DNA from: Lysobacter sp.
GTDB lineage: Bacteria > Pseudomonadota > Gammaproteobacteria > Xanthomonadales > Xanthomonadaceae
Length of the DNA stretch: 64,000 bases
Reading direction: 5' to 3'
Assembly: GCA_027306995.1 (NCBI GenBank)
Contig: DAHUXS010000013.1
Coordinates: 124,001-188,000 of the forward strand
Every line of letters starts with the position of its first letter. Position 1 is the first letter of the stretch. A program made the position numbers and the translations under genes. The notes beneath the pieces were generated by a model. It saw only the letters and a program-made list of their open reading frames with translations. It was not told the DNA's origin and did not search any database. This document shows, piece after piece, positions 26,647-35,741 of this stretch.

Positions 26647-29406
26647 TCAATGCGCCTGCTCCCAGTTCGCACCCACGCCGCTGTCGACCACCAGCGGCAC
26701 GCGAAGGTCGGCCGCCGCCGCCATGTGCCGGCCCGCTTCCTCGCGCAGGATGGCCGCGAAGGCGTCGTCGCACTCGAACACCAGTTCGTCGTGCACCTGC
26801 ATGATCATCAGCGCCTTGTCGTTTTGCGGCTGCAGCCACGAATCGATCGCCACCATCGCACGCTTGATGATGTCGGCGGCGGTGCCCTGCATCGGCGCGT
26901 TGATCGCCGCCCGCTCCGCCCCGGCCCGCTGCGCCTGGTTGCGGCTGTCGATGTAGGGGAGATAGAGGCGTCGCCCGAACACGGTTTCGACGTAGCCCTG
27001 CTCGCGCGCCTGAGCACGGGTGCGTTCCATATAGTCGCGCACGCCCGGGTAGCGGCTGAAGTAGAGCGCGATGTAATCCTGCGCCTCGCCGCGCGGCACC
27101 CCGAGCTGGCGGGCGAGCCCGAAGGCGCCCATGCCGTACATCAGGCCGAAATTGATCGCCTTGGCGGCGCGACGCTCGTTGCTGCTGACATCATTCAAGG
27201 GCTTGCCGAAGACCTCGGCGGCGGTGGCGCGGTGGATGTCCTCGCCCGAGGCGAAGGCGCGCAGCAGTGCTGGATCCTCGGACAGGTGCGCCATGATCCG
27301 CAGTTCGATCTGCGAGTAGTCGCAGGCGACGATGCAGCGACCCTTGGGCGCGACGAACGCCTGGCGGATGCGCCGACCTTCCTCGGTGCGGATCGGGATG
27401 TTCTGCAGGTTGGGATCGTTCGACGACAGGCGCCCGGTGGCCGCGCCCGCCTGGTTGTAGTTGGTGTGCACGCGCCCGGTCTGCGGATTGATCATCTCCG
27501 GCAGCTTCTCGGTATAGGTGCTGCGCAGCTTGGCGAACCCGCGGTAATTGAGGATGACGCGCGGCAGTTCGTGCTGGTCGGCGATCGCTTCCAGCGCCTC
27601 CTCGTTGGTCGATGGCGCACCGCTCGGCGTCTTCACCAGCGCCGGCAGCTTGAGTTCGTCGAACAGCAGGGCGCCCAGCTGTTTCGGCGAATCGAGGTTG
27701 ATCGCCCGTCCGGCCAGTTCCGTTGCGCGTTGCTGCGCCTCCAGCATCCGTCGCGACAGTTCCGCCGATTGCGCGCGCAATTCGGCGGCATCGATCAGCA
27801 CGCCATTGCGCTCGATTCGCGCCAGCACCGGCACCAGCGGCAGTTCGATGTCGCGATAGACGCTTTCGAGCCTGGGTTCGGCGGCGAGCTTCGGCGCCAG
27901 CACCTCATGCAGGCGCAGGGTGACGTCGGCATCCTCGGCGGCGTAGTCGGTCGCGACATCGAGCGCGACCTGGCTGAAGGAAATCTGCTTGGCGCCCTTC
28001 CCCGTCACGTCTTCGTAGTGGATGGTCTCCATCCCGAGCAGGCGCTTGGCCTGGGTGTCCATGTCGTGGCGCTGGCCGGAATCGAGCACGAAGCTTTCCA
28101 GCAAGGTGTCGCCGAGCGGCGGCGACACGTCCAATCCATGGCGGTGGAGGATATGGAGATCGAACTTGCCGTTCTGCGCGACCTTGAGCTTGGTCGGGTC
28201 GGCGAATGCCGATTTCAGCGCGGCGACCACGGCGTCCAGCGGCAGTTGCGCGACATCGGCGGCGTCATGGCCGAGCGGGATGTAGCAGGCCTTGCCGGAC
28301 TGCGTGCTCAGCGAGATGCCGACCATGCGCGCCCGCATCGGGTCGAGGCCGTCGGTTTCGGTGTCGAAGGCGAACATCGACGCGTTCTTGAGCGCATCGG
28401 CCCAAGCCTGCAGCTGCTTGGCATCGGTCACGCACTCGTATTCACCGGGTCGCGACAACTGCGGATCGATGTCTCCCGCGACGACTGGCGCCGCCACGAA
28501 GCCACGCAAGCCGGTCGGGGCCTTGGGGATGGACGCGCCAGATGACTCCGGGACGTTCGCGCCATCGAGTTCCTTCAACGCCTGGTTGAAACCATAGCGC
28601 GCATAGAGCGTGCGCAAGGTCTCGACGTCGCGGTCGCGCAGGGCGAGATCGCCATACGCCTCGTGCAGCGGCACGTCGGTACGAATGGTTGCGAGCTGGT
28701 AGTTCAGCGGCAGGCGCGGCAAGGTCGCGCGCAGCGACTCGCCGATCTTTCCGCCGACCTTGTCGGCATTGGCGATCACGCCTTCCAGCGAACCGTATTC
28801 GCCCAGCCATTTGGCCGCGGTCTTCGGCCCGCACTTGGGAACGCCGGGAATGTTGTCGACCGCATCGCCCATCAGCGACAGGTAATCGATGATCTGCGCC
28901 GGGGTGACGCCGAACTTGGCGACCACCGCTTCGTCGGAATCGAGCTTGCTGCCGCTCATGGTGTTGACCAACCCGACATGCGAACGCACCAGCTGCGCCA
29001 TGTCCTTGTCGCTGGTCGAAACCGTGACCTCGACGCCGTCCTTTGCCGCCTGCAATGCCAGGGTGCCGATCACGTCGTCGGCTTCGACGCCCGATTCGCG
29101 GATGATCGGCAGGCCCAGCGCCTGCACGATCGCCATCAGCGGTTCGATCTGCGCACGCAGGTCGTCGGGCATCGGCGGACGATGGGCCTTGTATTGCGGA
29201 TCAAGATCGTCGCGGAAGGTCGGCCCCGACGCATCCATCACGAAGGCGATGTAGTCCGGCCTGTCCTTGAGGTGCGCGCGCAGCATGTTGACCACGCCGA
29301 ACAGCGCGCCGGTCGGCTCGCCCTGGGCATTGCTCAGCGGCGGCAGCGCGTGGAAGGCGCGGAAGAGATAGGACGAACCGTCGATCAGGACAAGGCGTTT
29401 GCTCAT
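26647..29406 (-). CDS. polA: DNA polymerase I
   Basis: A 919-residue repair and Okazaki-processing polymerase with all three domains. The 5'-3' exonuclease (about 1-290) starts LVLIDGSSYLFRAFHALPP in pieces and carries the GDAVDNIPGVPKCGPKTA helix-hairpin-helix. The 3'-5' exonuclease (about 310-500) carries FAFDTETDGLDP, so proofreading acidic residues are present. The polymerase domain has CDYSQIELRIMAHLS, the O-helix RRAAKAINFGLMYGMG, and QVHDELVFECD. Length matches E. coli Pol I (928). It follows uvrD by 29 bases on the same strand and precedes the sRNA. Confidence 0.98.
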   Translation of the reverse strand: MSKRLVLIDGSSYLFRAFHALPPLSNAQGEPTGALFGVVNMLRAHLKDRPDYIAFVMDASGPTFRDDLDPQYKAHRPPMPDDLRAQIEPLMAIVQALGLPIIRESGVEADDVIGTLALQAAKDGVEVTVSTSDKDMAQLVRSHVGLVNTMSGSKLDSDEAVVAKFGVTPAQIIDYLSLMGDAVDNIPGVPKCGPKTAAKWLGEYGSLEGVIANADKVGGKIGESLRATLPRLPLNYQLATIRTDVPLHEAYGDLALRDRDVETLRTLYARYGFNQALKELDGANVPESSGASIPKAPTGLRGFVAAPVVAGDIDPQLSRPGEYECVTDAKQLQAWADALKNASMFAFDTETDGLDPMRARMVGISLSTQSGKACYIPLGHDAADVAQLPLDAVVAALKSAFADPTKLKVAQNGKFDLHILHRHGLDVSPPLGDTLLESFVLDSGQRHDMDTQAKRLLGMETIHYEDVTGKGAKQISFSQVALDVATDYAAEDADVTLRLHEVLAPKLAAEPRLESVYRDIELPLVPVLARIERNGVLIDAAELRAQSAELSRRMLEAQQRATELAGRAINLDSPKQLGALLFDELKLPALVKTPSGAPSTNEEALEAIADQHELPRVILNYRGFAKLRSTYTEKLPEMINPQTGRVHTNYNQAGAATGRLSSNDPNLQNIPIRTEEGRRIRQAFVAPKGRCIVACDYSQIELRIMAHLSEDPALLRAFASGEDIHRATAAEVFGKPLNDVSSNERRAAKAINFGLMYGMGAFGLARQLGVPRGEAQDYIALYFSRYPGVRDYMERTRAQAREQGYVETVFGRRLYLPYIDSRNQAQRAGAERAAINAPMQGTAADIIKRAMVAIDSWLQPQNDKALMIMQVHDELVFECDDAFAAILREEAGRHMAAAADLRVPLVVDSGVGANWEQAH

Positions 29407-29435
29407 GCCCGCATTCTAGTCCGCGCCGCGCGCTG

Positions 29436-31610
29436 CTACATCGGAGACAGATTCGCGAATGCGAGGACCAGCCATTTGCTGCCGGCATCGTCGAAATTCA
29501 CCTGAACGCGCGCATGCGCGCCATTGCCTTCGATGTCGGTGACAGTACCGCTGCCGAACGTCGGGTGGCGGACCTGCGCCCCCAGCGCGATGCCCGGCGC
29601 CGCAATCGGGGCGTGGCCGAAATCGCGGCGCGGCGCCGGGGTGTAGGCGCGCGACACCTTGACCTTCGGCCGCACCTCGTTGACCAGCGACGACGGAATC
29701 TCGCGCAGGAAGCGCGAGGGAATCCCGTACATGTCCTGGCCGTGCAGGCGGCGCGCCTCGGCATAGGTCAGCACCAATTGCTGGCGCGCACGGGTGATGC
29801 CGACATAGGCGAGGCGGCGTTCTTCCTCCAGCCGCCCGCTTTCCTCCGACGAACGCGCGTTCGGGAACAGTCCTTCTTCCATGCCGGCAAGGAACACCAG
29901 CGGGAACTCCAGGCCCTTGGCGCTGTGCAGCGTCATCAGCTGCACGCCGTCGTCGCCCGCCTGCGCCTGGCCCTCGCCCGCTTCCAGCGCGGCATAGGCG
30001 AGGAAGGCGACCAGCTCGCTCAACTGCGCCGTTTCCTCGTCGTCGCCGCGCACGAAGCGCGACGCCACGCTGACCAGTTCGTCGAGGTTGTCGGTACGCG
30101 AATCGAGGCTGCCGCGCGATTCCTTTTCGTAGTACGCACGCAGGCCGCTGCGCGCCAGCATGTGGTCGATCTTGTCCTGCAGCGGCAGGTCGGCGGTTTC
30201 GTCCTGCAACTGATCGATCAGCTGCAGGAAGGCCGCCAGCGCATTGCGCGCCCGCGCCGCGAGATCGCCCGCATGCACCAGTTCGCGCGCGGCGTCCCAC
30301 AGCGTCATGCCGGCGCCGCGCGCCATCCGCCGCACTTCGTCCAGCGTGCGTTCGCCGATGCCGCGCGCCGGCGTGTTGACTGCGCGTTCGAAGGCCGCGT
30401 CGTCCGCGCGCGAAGCGATCAGGCGCAGATAAGCCAGGCTGTCCTTGATTTCGGCACGCTCGAAGAACCGCATGCCGCCGTAGACGCGGTATGGCAGCTG
30501 TTCGGCCAGCAGCGCTTCTTCGAACGCACGCGATTGCGCGTTGCTGCGATAGAGGATCGCGGTATCGCCGTAACTGCCACCATCGCGCACCCAGGCGCGG
30601 ATGCGCTCGATCACGTAACGCGCTTCGTCGATCTCGTTGTAGGCCGCATAGAGATCGATCGGCTCGCCCTCGCCGCTGTCGGTCCACAGCTGCTTGCCGA
30701 GGCGCTCGGGGTTGTGGGCGATCACCGCATTCGCGGCGCTGAGGATGTTGGCGGTCGAACGATAGTTCTGCTCGAGGCGGATGGTCTGTGCACCGGCGAA
30801 ATCCTGGAGGAAGCGCTGCACGTTCTCGACCTTGGCGCCGCGCCAGCCGTAGATCGCCTGATCGTCGTCGCCGACCACGAAGACATGACCGGTTTCACCG
30901 GCAAGCAGGCGCACGAAGCCGTACTGGATGGCGTTGGTGTCCTGGAATTCGTCGATCAGCAGTTCGCGAAAGCGCTGGCGGTAATGCGCGAGCAGCGCCG
31001 GGTTGTCGCGCAGCAGTTCGTGCGCGCGCAGCAGGATCTCGGCGAAATCGACCAGGCCGGCGTTGTCGCAGCGCTCCTGGTAGAGCGCGTAGCTCTTCTG
31101 CATCACCTGCGACCATTCGTCGCGATCGGGCTGGATGTGCTGCGGGCGGCGGCCCTCGTCCTTCTGGGCGTTGATCCACCACGCGATCTGCTTGGGCGGG
31201 AAGCGCGCTTCGTCCAGCTCCAGCTGCTGCACCACCCGCTTCACGAGCCGCAGTTGGTCGTCGCTGTCGAGGATCTGGAAGCCTTCCGGCAATTTCGCGT
31301 CCTGCCAGTGCAGGCGCAACAACCGGTGCGCGAGTCCGTGGAAGGTGCCGATCCACATCCCGCGCGCGCCGTTGCGCAACTGTGCCTCGGTGCGCGCGCG
31401 CATCTCGCCCGCCGCCTTGTTGGTGAAGGTGACCGCGAAGATGCCGTGCGCAGGCACGCCATGCACTTCGTTCAACCACGCGATGCGATGGGTGAGCACG
31501 CGGGTCTTGCCGGAACCCGCGCCGGCCAGCACCAGATAGTGTCCGGGCGGCGCAGTCACGGCCTCGCGCTGGGCCGGGTTCAGCCCGTCGAGCAAATGGG
31601 AAACATCCAT
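29436..31610 (-). CDS. uvrD: DNA helicase II UvrD
   Basis: A 724-residue SF1A helicase for mismatch and nucleotide-excision repair. It has the Q motif LNPAQREAV, Walker A AGAGSGKTRVLTHR, motif II DEFQDTN, the GDDDQAIYGWRGA motif, EQNYRS, TLHSAKGLEFP, and GITRARQQL near the C-terminus. Length is as for UvrD (720) and longer than Rep. It heads a likely uvrD-polA operon and is divergent from the glutathione transferase gene, with 65 bases between starts. Confidence 0.95.
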   Translation of the reverse strand: MDVSHLLDGLNPAQREAVTAPPGHYLVLAGAGSGKTRVLTHRIAWLNEVHGVPAHGIFAVTFTNKAAGEMRARTEAQLRNGARGMWIGTFHGLAHRLLRLHWQDAKLPEGFQILDSDDQLRLVKRVVQQLELDEARFPPKQIAWWINAQKDEGRRPQHIQPDRDEWSQVMQKSYALYQERCDNAGLVDFAEILLRAHELLRDNPALLAHYRQRFRELLIDEFQDTNAIQYGFVRLLAGETGHVFVVGDDDQAIYGWRGAKVENVQRFLQDFAGAQTIRLEQNYRSTANILSAANAVIAHNPERLGKQLWTDSGEGEPIDLYAAYNEIDEARYVIERIRAWVRDGGSYGDTAILYRSNAQSRAFEEALLAEQLPYRVYGGMRFFERAEIKDSLAYLRLIASRADDAAFERAVNTPARGIGERTLDEVRRMARGAGMTLWDAARELVHAGDLAARARNALAAFLQLIDQLQDETADLPLQDKIDHMLARSGLRAYYEKESRGSLDSRTDNLDELVSVASRFVRGDDEETAQLSELVAFLAYAALEAGEGQAQAGDDGVQLMTLHSAKGLEFPLVFLAGMEEGLFPNARSSEESGRLEEERRLAYVGITRARQQLVLTYAEARRLHGQDMYGIPSRFLREIPSSLVNEVRPKVKVSRAYTPAPRRDFGHAPIAAPGIALGAQVRHPTFGSGTVTDIEGNGAHARVQVNFDDAGSKWLVLAFANLSPM

Positions 31611-31675
31611 GACGACATTTTAAGCGCTGGCCCTGCATCATGACCGAATCACCCGAAGAATCCCCCGGAGCCTCC

Positions 31676-32365
31676 ATGATCGACCTGCATTACTGGCCCA
31701 CGCCCAACGGCCACAAGATCACCCTGTTCCTCGAAGAGGCCGGCCTCGAATACCGCATCATCCCGGTGGATATCGGCAAGGGCGCGCAATTCGAGCCCGA
31801 TTACCTGCGCATCTCGCCCAACAACAAGATGCCGGCGATCGTCGATCACGCGCCGGCCGATGGTGGTGCACCGATCAGTGTGTTCGAATCCGGCGCGATC
31901 CTGATCTATCTCGCCAACAAGACCGGCCGCTTCTTCGCCGACGACACGCGCGGCAAGGTTCATGTCAACGAATGGCTGATGTGGCAGATGGCCGGGCTCG
32001 GGCCGATGACCGGTCAGTACGGACATTTCCATGTCTACGCACCGGAACAGATCGATTACGCCCGCGATCGCTACCGCAACGAAGTGTTGCGCCTGCTCGG
32101 CGTGCTCGACAGGCAGCTGCGTGGGCGCGCCTTCATCGCAGGCGACGCGTACACCATCGCCGACATGGCCTGCTATCCGTGGATCAATCCGTACACCAAG
32201 GCGCCGCTCGATCTGTCGGCGTTCCCGGACCTGCAGCGTTGGCATGCGGCGATCGCCGCGCGTCCGGCGACGCAGCGCGCGTATGCGTTGAGCAAGCAGG
32301 TCAATCCGGACGCCGGCAAGCCGCTGAGCGACGAAGAGAAGAAGATCCTGTTCGGACAGCGATGA
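31676..32365 (+). CDS. Glutathione S-transferase, YfcG/Ure2p-like
   Basis: A 229-residue GST-fold protein. The thioredoxin-like domain has YWPTPNGHKITLFLEEAGL, NNKMPAIVD and FESGAILIYLANKTG. The helical domain includes AFIAGDAYTIADMACYPWI. The TPNGHK motif places it with the YfcG disulfide-bond reductase-like GSTs that use glutathione without a canonical catalytic Tyr or Ser. The ATG at 31676 is chosen for the GGAG at 31667-31670; an upstream in-frame ATG (31640) lacks a ribosome site. Confidence 0.9.
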   Translation: MIDLHYWPTPNGHKITLFLEEAGLEYRIIPVDIGKGAQFEPDYLRISPNNKMPAIVDHAPADGGAPISVFESGAILIYLANKTGRFFADDTRGKVHVNEWLMWQMAGLGPMTGQYGHFHVYAPEQIDYARDRYRNEVLRLLGVLDRQLRGRAFIAGDAYTIADMACYPWINPYTKAPLDLSAFPDLQRWHAAIAARPATQRAYALSKQVNPDAGKPLSDEEKKILFGQR

Positions 32366-32388
32366 CGGAAAGCTCATCGCCCGGCTGA

Positions 32389-32500
32389 GCGCCTATCGCG
32401 GTTGTCTGCAGCCGCCGACACGCCGTGAACCCATCCATGGGGGCTCGACTCGGCATCCATGCCTCGTATGGTCGGCGCTGCAGACGAACCGCATAGGCGC
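32389..32500. repeat. Large extragenic palindromic element (copy 1)
   Basis: A 112-base imperfect hairpin begins GCGCCTAT and ends ATAGGCGC, with outer arms of about 30 bases containing TCTGCAG / CTGCAGA. The interior carries ACGCCGTGAA...TCCATG..GGCTCG. A variant of that core recurs inverted in the next element, so both look like members of a dispersed REP- or MITE-like family. No coding potential. Confidence 0.75.
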
Positions 32501-32542
32501 CGCCGGTGGTGAGCCTTTTGCTCTCTAAGAAAGCAACAACCC

Positions 32543-32667
32543 GCGCGCTCAGTGGGTCGCTAGTCCGGTAAGCGGGCGTTGCGCGTCATGGATGACGCGC
32601 ACGAGCCTACATGGACGTATTCACGGCGTCCCGCGCACCGGAGTTGGCGACCCACTGAGACAGCGCG
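32543..32667. repeat. Large extragenic palindromic element (copy 2)
   Basis: A roughly 125-base element with outer arms CAGTGGGTCGC and GCGACCCACTG, then CCGGT/ACCGG and GCGGG/CCCGC. Its inner perfect hairpin GCGCGTCAT-GG-ATGACGCGC lies at 32581-32600. At 32601-32629 the core CGAGCC..CATGGA....TTCACGGCGT is the inverted counterpart of the copy 1 core. It ends four bases from the stop of the S9 peptidase gene and may act as a transcription 3' end for it. Confidence 0.75.
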
Positions 32668-32671
32668 TGCT

Positions 32672-34987
32672 TTAGCGCACCGGCTTGAGGTCGTATTCCT
32701 TCGGCGGTTCCGCGCCCAGCAGGTTCTTCACGAAGAAGTCCCAGCGGCGACGCATCACGTAATAACTGTCGACGCCGTAGCCGTGGCGGGCGTGCGGCAG
32801 CAGCAACAGGTCGAAGTCCTTGTTCGCCTTCATCAGCGCATCGACCACCTGCAGCGTGGACTGCGGGGGCACGTTGTCGTCCATCAGGCCGTGGACCAGC
32901 ATCAGCTTGCCCTTGAGGTTCTTCGCGTACGCCGCGTTGTCCTGGCCGGTGTAATTGGTGGTGCCGTCGGCCTTCTTCTCGAGCAGGCCGTGGTAGCGCT
33001 CGGCCCAGTCGTCTTCATAGGTCAGGTTGTCGTGGTTGCCGCTTTCCGACCAGCCGGCCTTGTACACGTCCGGGTAGCGGAACATCGCCGCCGCGGTGGC
33101 ATTGCCGCCACCGGAATGACCCCAGATGCCCGCGCGGGTGGCATCGATCCACGGATACTTCGCGGCGAGCTGCTTCAGTGCACCGACCTGGTCCGGCAGC
33201 GTGTTGTCGGCCATGTTGCCGTACCACGCATCCTGGAAGGACTTGCTGCGCAGCGGGGTGCCCATGCCATCGACCGCGATCACGATGAAGCCGAGTTCGG
33301 CCAGTGCCTGGTTGTCGCCCTGCGCCGACATGAAGCTGCGCGTGCGGATCGAACCGACCTGCGGACCCGGGTAGATGTAGGTGACGATCGGGTACTTCTT
33401 GCTCGCATCGAAATTCGACGGCTTGAACATCTGGCCGTAGAGGTCGGTCTTGCCGTCGCGCGCCTTCACGGTGAAGGATTCCGGCGCGACCCAGCCCGCG
33501 GCCTTGAGGCGGCTGAGATCGGCGCGCGCGAGTTCGCTCACCTGCTTGCCGTTGCCATCGCGCAGCACGGCGACCGGCGCGGTGGAAATGGTCGAGTACA
33601 CGTCGACGAAATACTTGTCGTCGGCCGACGCCGTGATCGTGTGGTTGGCGTTTTCTGGCGTCAGCAGGGTGACGTCGCCGCCATCCATGCCGACCTTGTA
33701 GTAATGGACGAAATAGGGATCGTTGCCGGCTTCGCGACCGACGCCGCGGATCCACAGGGTGCGCGAGGCGGCATCGATGTGGCCGATCTGGGTGACGTTC
33801 CAGTCGCCACTGGTGATCTGGCGCTTGAGCTTGCCGGTGGCGAGGTCATGCAGGTAGAGATGGCCCCAATCGGATTTCTGGCTGAACCAGATGAACTCGT
33901 TGCTCTCCGGCAGATAACGCCAGTTGACCGAGGCCAGCGCCGGCGCGCTCTGGTACTGGGTGGCGACGGTTTCCTTGTAGACATCGCGCACCTTGCCGGT
34001 GGCGGCGTCGGCCACGCGCAGGGTCGCGGACTTGTGGCCGCGATCGGTGCTGACGAAGGCCAGGGTCGTGCCGTCCTTCGCCCACTGCACGTCTTCCCAG
34101 CCGCCATCGCAGACCACGTCATCGGCGCAGGTCGAGCGATGCTGGTCCGCCGGCATCTGCAGGCGCGCGGTCTTCGGCGCGGCGCCCGAGACATCGACGA
34201 TGACGCGTTCGATCATCGTCACGTCCTTGTCGCCGGCGAACGGATACTTCCACTGCTGCACCTTGGGCGAGCCGACATTGGTATCCACCAAGGTCATCGT
34301 CCGCGTCTTGCGCTGGTCCTGCTGGAAGGTGGCGATCTTCTTCGAATCCGGCGACCAGGCCACGACCGCTTCATCGGTGTGCTTCCAGCCGGCGTTGTCG
34401 GTGGCGTAACCGTAATCGGGCTTGCCATCGGTGGTCAGCTGGGTTTCCTTGCCGGTGGCGGTGTCGCGCAACCACAGGTTCCAGTTGCGGATGAAGGCTT
34501 CGCGTTTGCCGTCGGGCGATGCCACGCCGGGCTCGTCGCCGGACTTCACCGCGGCCGCAGATGCGCAGCCCTTGTCATCGCAGCGATAGCTGCTGCCGCG
34601 CACGTCCACCACCATGGCCGCGCCATCACGCTTGATCCCCGAGACCGGCAGCATGTCCACTTTCACCGGCGCGCCCTTGCCGGCGCGCGCCTGGTTCATG
34701 GCATCGGCCAGTGCCTGCGCATTGAAGGCCGCCACGGATTTGCCGGTGGCCGGATCCAGGCGCAGGAAGCGGGTCTTGCCAGCCGTGCTTTCGCGGTAGA
34801 CCACGCTGCCGTCATCCAGCCAGCCGACGACATTCACCATGCCGTCCACCAGCGGACCAGTGCGGTCACCGAGGGTTTTCACCGCGCGGTCGTAATCGGC
34901 AGTGGACAGTTGCGCGGGAGTTTGCGCCTGGGTCATCGGGGCGACCAGGCAGACGGCCAGAAGGGCCAGGCGGGAGTGGGCACGCAT
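32672..34987 (-). CDS. S9 family peptidase, dipeptidyl-peptidase IV-like
   Basis: A 771-residue exported serine peptidase. A signal peptide (MRAHSRLALLAVCLV, cleavage near TQAQ) is followed by a DPP IV-type beta-propeller (about 60-500). The alpha/beta-hydrolase domain (about 510-765) has a catalytic triad: Ser in IWGHSGGGNATAA, Asp in LVHGLMDDNVPPQS, His in LPHARHGYG. The elbow GHSGGGN differs from the usual GWSYGG of DPP IV. It would cleave dipeptides, often X-Pro, in the periplasm. ATG 34987 chosen at the signal-peptide start; 21 codons of open frame upstream look non-coding. Two palindromic elements follow its stop. Confidence 0.9.
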   Translation of the reverse strand: MRAHSRLALLAVCLVAPMTQAQTPAQLSTADYDRAVKTLGDRTGPLVDGMVNVVGWLDDGSVVYRESTAGKTRFLRLDPATGKSVAAFNAQALADAMNQARAGKGAPVKVDMLPVSGIKRDGAAMVVDVRGSSYRCDDKGCASAAAVKSGDEPGVASPDGKREAFIRNWNLWLRDTATGKETQLTTDGKPDYGYATDNAGWKHTDEAVVAWSPDSKKIATFQQDQRKTRTMTLVDTNVGSPKVQQWKYPFAGDKDVTMIERVIVDVSGAAPKTARLQMPADQHRSTCADDVVCDGGWEDVQWAKDGTTLAFVSTDRGHKSATLRVADAATGKVRDVYKETVATQYQSAPALASVNWRYLPESNEFIWFSQKSDWGHLYLHDLATGKLKRQITSGDWNVTQIGHIDAASRTLWIRGVGREAGNDPYFVHYYKVGMDGGDVTLLTPENANHTITASADDKYFVDVYSTISTAPVAVLRDGNGKQVSELARADLSRLKAAGWVAPESFTVKARDGKTDLYGQMFKPSNFDASKKYPIVTYIYPGPQVGSIRTRSFMSAQGDNQALAELGFIVIAVDGMGTPLRSKSFQDAWYGNMADNTLPDQVGALKQLAAKYPWIDATRAGIWGHSGGGNATAAAMFRYPDVYKAGWSESGNHDNLTYEDDWAERYHGLLEKKADGTTNYTGQDNAAYAKNLKGKLMLVHGLMDDNVPPQSTLQVVDALMKANKDFDLLLLPHARHGYGVDSYYVMRRRWDFFVKNLLGAEPPKEYDLKPVR

Positions 34988-35083
34988 CGGGGTTCCGGGA
35001 AGCAGAGGTATTCCTTCGATGCTACCCGTCGCCGCGCCGCGCCGACACATGACTTATGACCTATCCCGTTCGGCATTGCCCAT

Positions 35084-35107
35084 AAAAAAGCGGGCCGGAG
35101 CCCGCTT
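35084..35107 (-). terminator. Rho-independent terminator after the small secreted-protein gene
   Basis: On the minus strand, stem AAGCGGGC/GCCCGCTT with a four-base loop is followed by TTTTTT-A. It lies 25 bases past the stop of the 35132 gene and separates it from the S9 peptidase gene. Confidence 0.92.
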
Positions 35108-35131
35108 TGGATTGCAGCTGGTTCGACAAGC

Positions 35132-35548
35132 TCAGTCGCCGGACATCGCCGCCACGCTAAAGTTGGCCTTGATGTCGCTGGCGAGGAATTGCATCCAGCC
35201 CAGGTAGTTCGGGTGGATTTCCTCGGTCCCGTTGCTGTTCTTCTTATAGTCGAGATTGGTGCTGTCGACGTAGGCGAGCTTGACCTGGCCGTCGCCGTAA
35301 CCGACCTTGATCTTGGCGACATGGTCGCGCAGGTGCAGGGTGCTGTTGATGACGCCCGGGGATTCGGAATCGATTTCCCAGCCGCGCTGCAGCAATGCCC
35401 GCTTGATCTCCTTCACGGTCGCCTTGTCGCTCAGCTTGACCGGAATGGCGATCGGCGGCGGATTGGTCAGCGGGGCATGACGCGCCGCTACATTTCCCGA
35501 AAACGCGATCGCAGCCAACCCCGCCAGCAGGGCAATTTTCAACTTCAT
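35132..35548 (-). CDS. Small exported protein of unknown function
   Basis: A 138-residue protein with a signal peptide (MKLKIALLAGLAAIAF, cleavage near VAARHA). A compact alpha/beta mature region follows: VKEIKRALLQRGWEIDSESPGVI, then HVAKIKVGYGDGQVKLAYVDSTN and YLGWMQFLASDIKANF. The pattern of a helix followed by several strands resembles small conserved periplasmic proteins of Xanthomonadaceae; no family name is assigned. GGGGGAACACC precedes the ATG at 35548. It has its own terminator. Confidence 0.8.
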   Translation of the reverse strand: MKLKIALLAGLAAIAFSGNVAARHAPLTNPPPIAIPVKLSDKATVKEIKRALLQRGWEIDSESPGVINSTLHLRDHVAKIKVGYGDGQVKLAYVDSTNLDYKKNSNGTEEIHPNYLGWMQFLASDIKANFSVAAMSGD

Positions 35549-35708
35549 GGTGTTCCCCCAAAGTAATGATTGAACGCCTCCCCCCGGAGGCGATGCGATC
35601 TTACCGTTGCGCCGTGACGATTGCGCCATCCAGCGACCTGAACCGTGACGCCAGTCGGCCCGCACTGCAACATGACCGGTTCAAGGCGGCTTCATGGGGT
35701 GCCCGGTC

Positions 35709-35714
35709 TATAAT
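35709..35714 (+). promoter_or_regulatory. Perfect -10 box for the ketosynthase block
   Basis: TATAAT stands 27 bases before the GTG start of the ketosynthase gene. No good -35 hexamer is seen at the usual distance, so a weak or activator-dependent promoter is inferred. Confidence 0.5.
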
Positions 35715-35741
35715 TTCCGGTCATTCCCAGCCCGATCCTTC

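Noticed and set aside
32579-35059. 826-codon plus-strand open frame opposite the S9 peptidase
   Set aside because: No recognisable domain and antisense to a gene with a complete catalytic triad and signal peptide.
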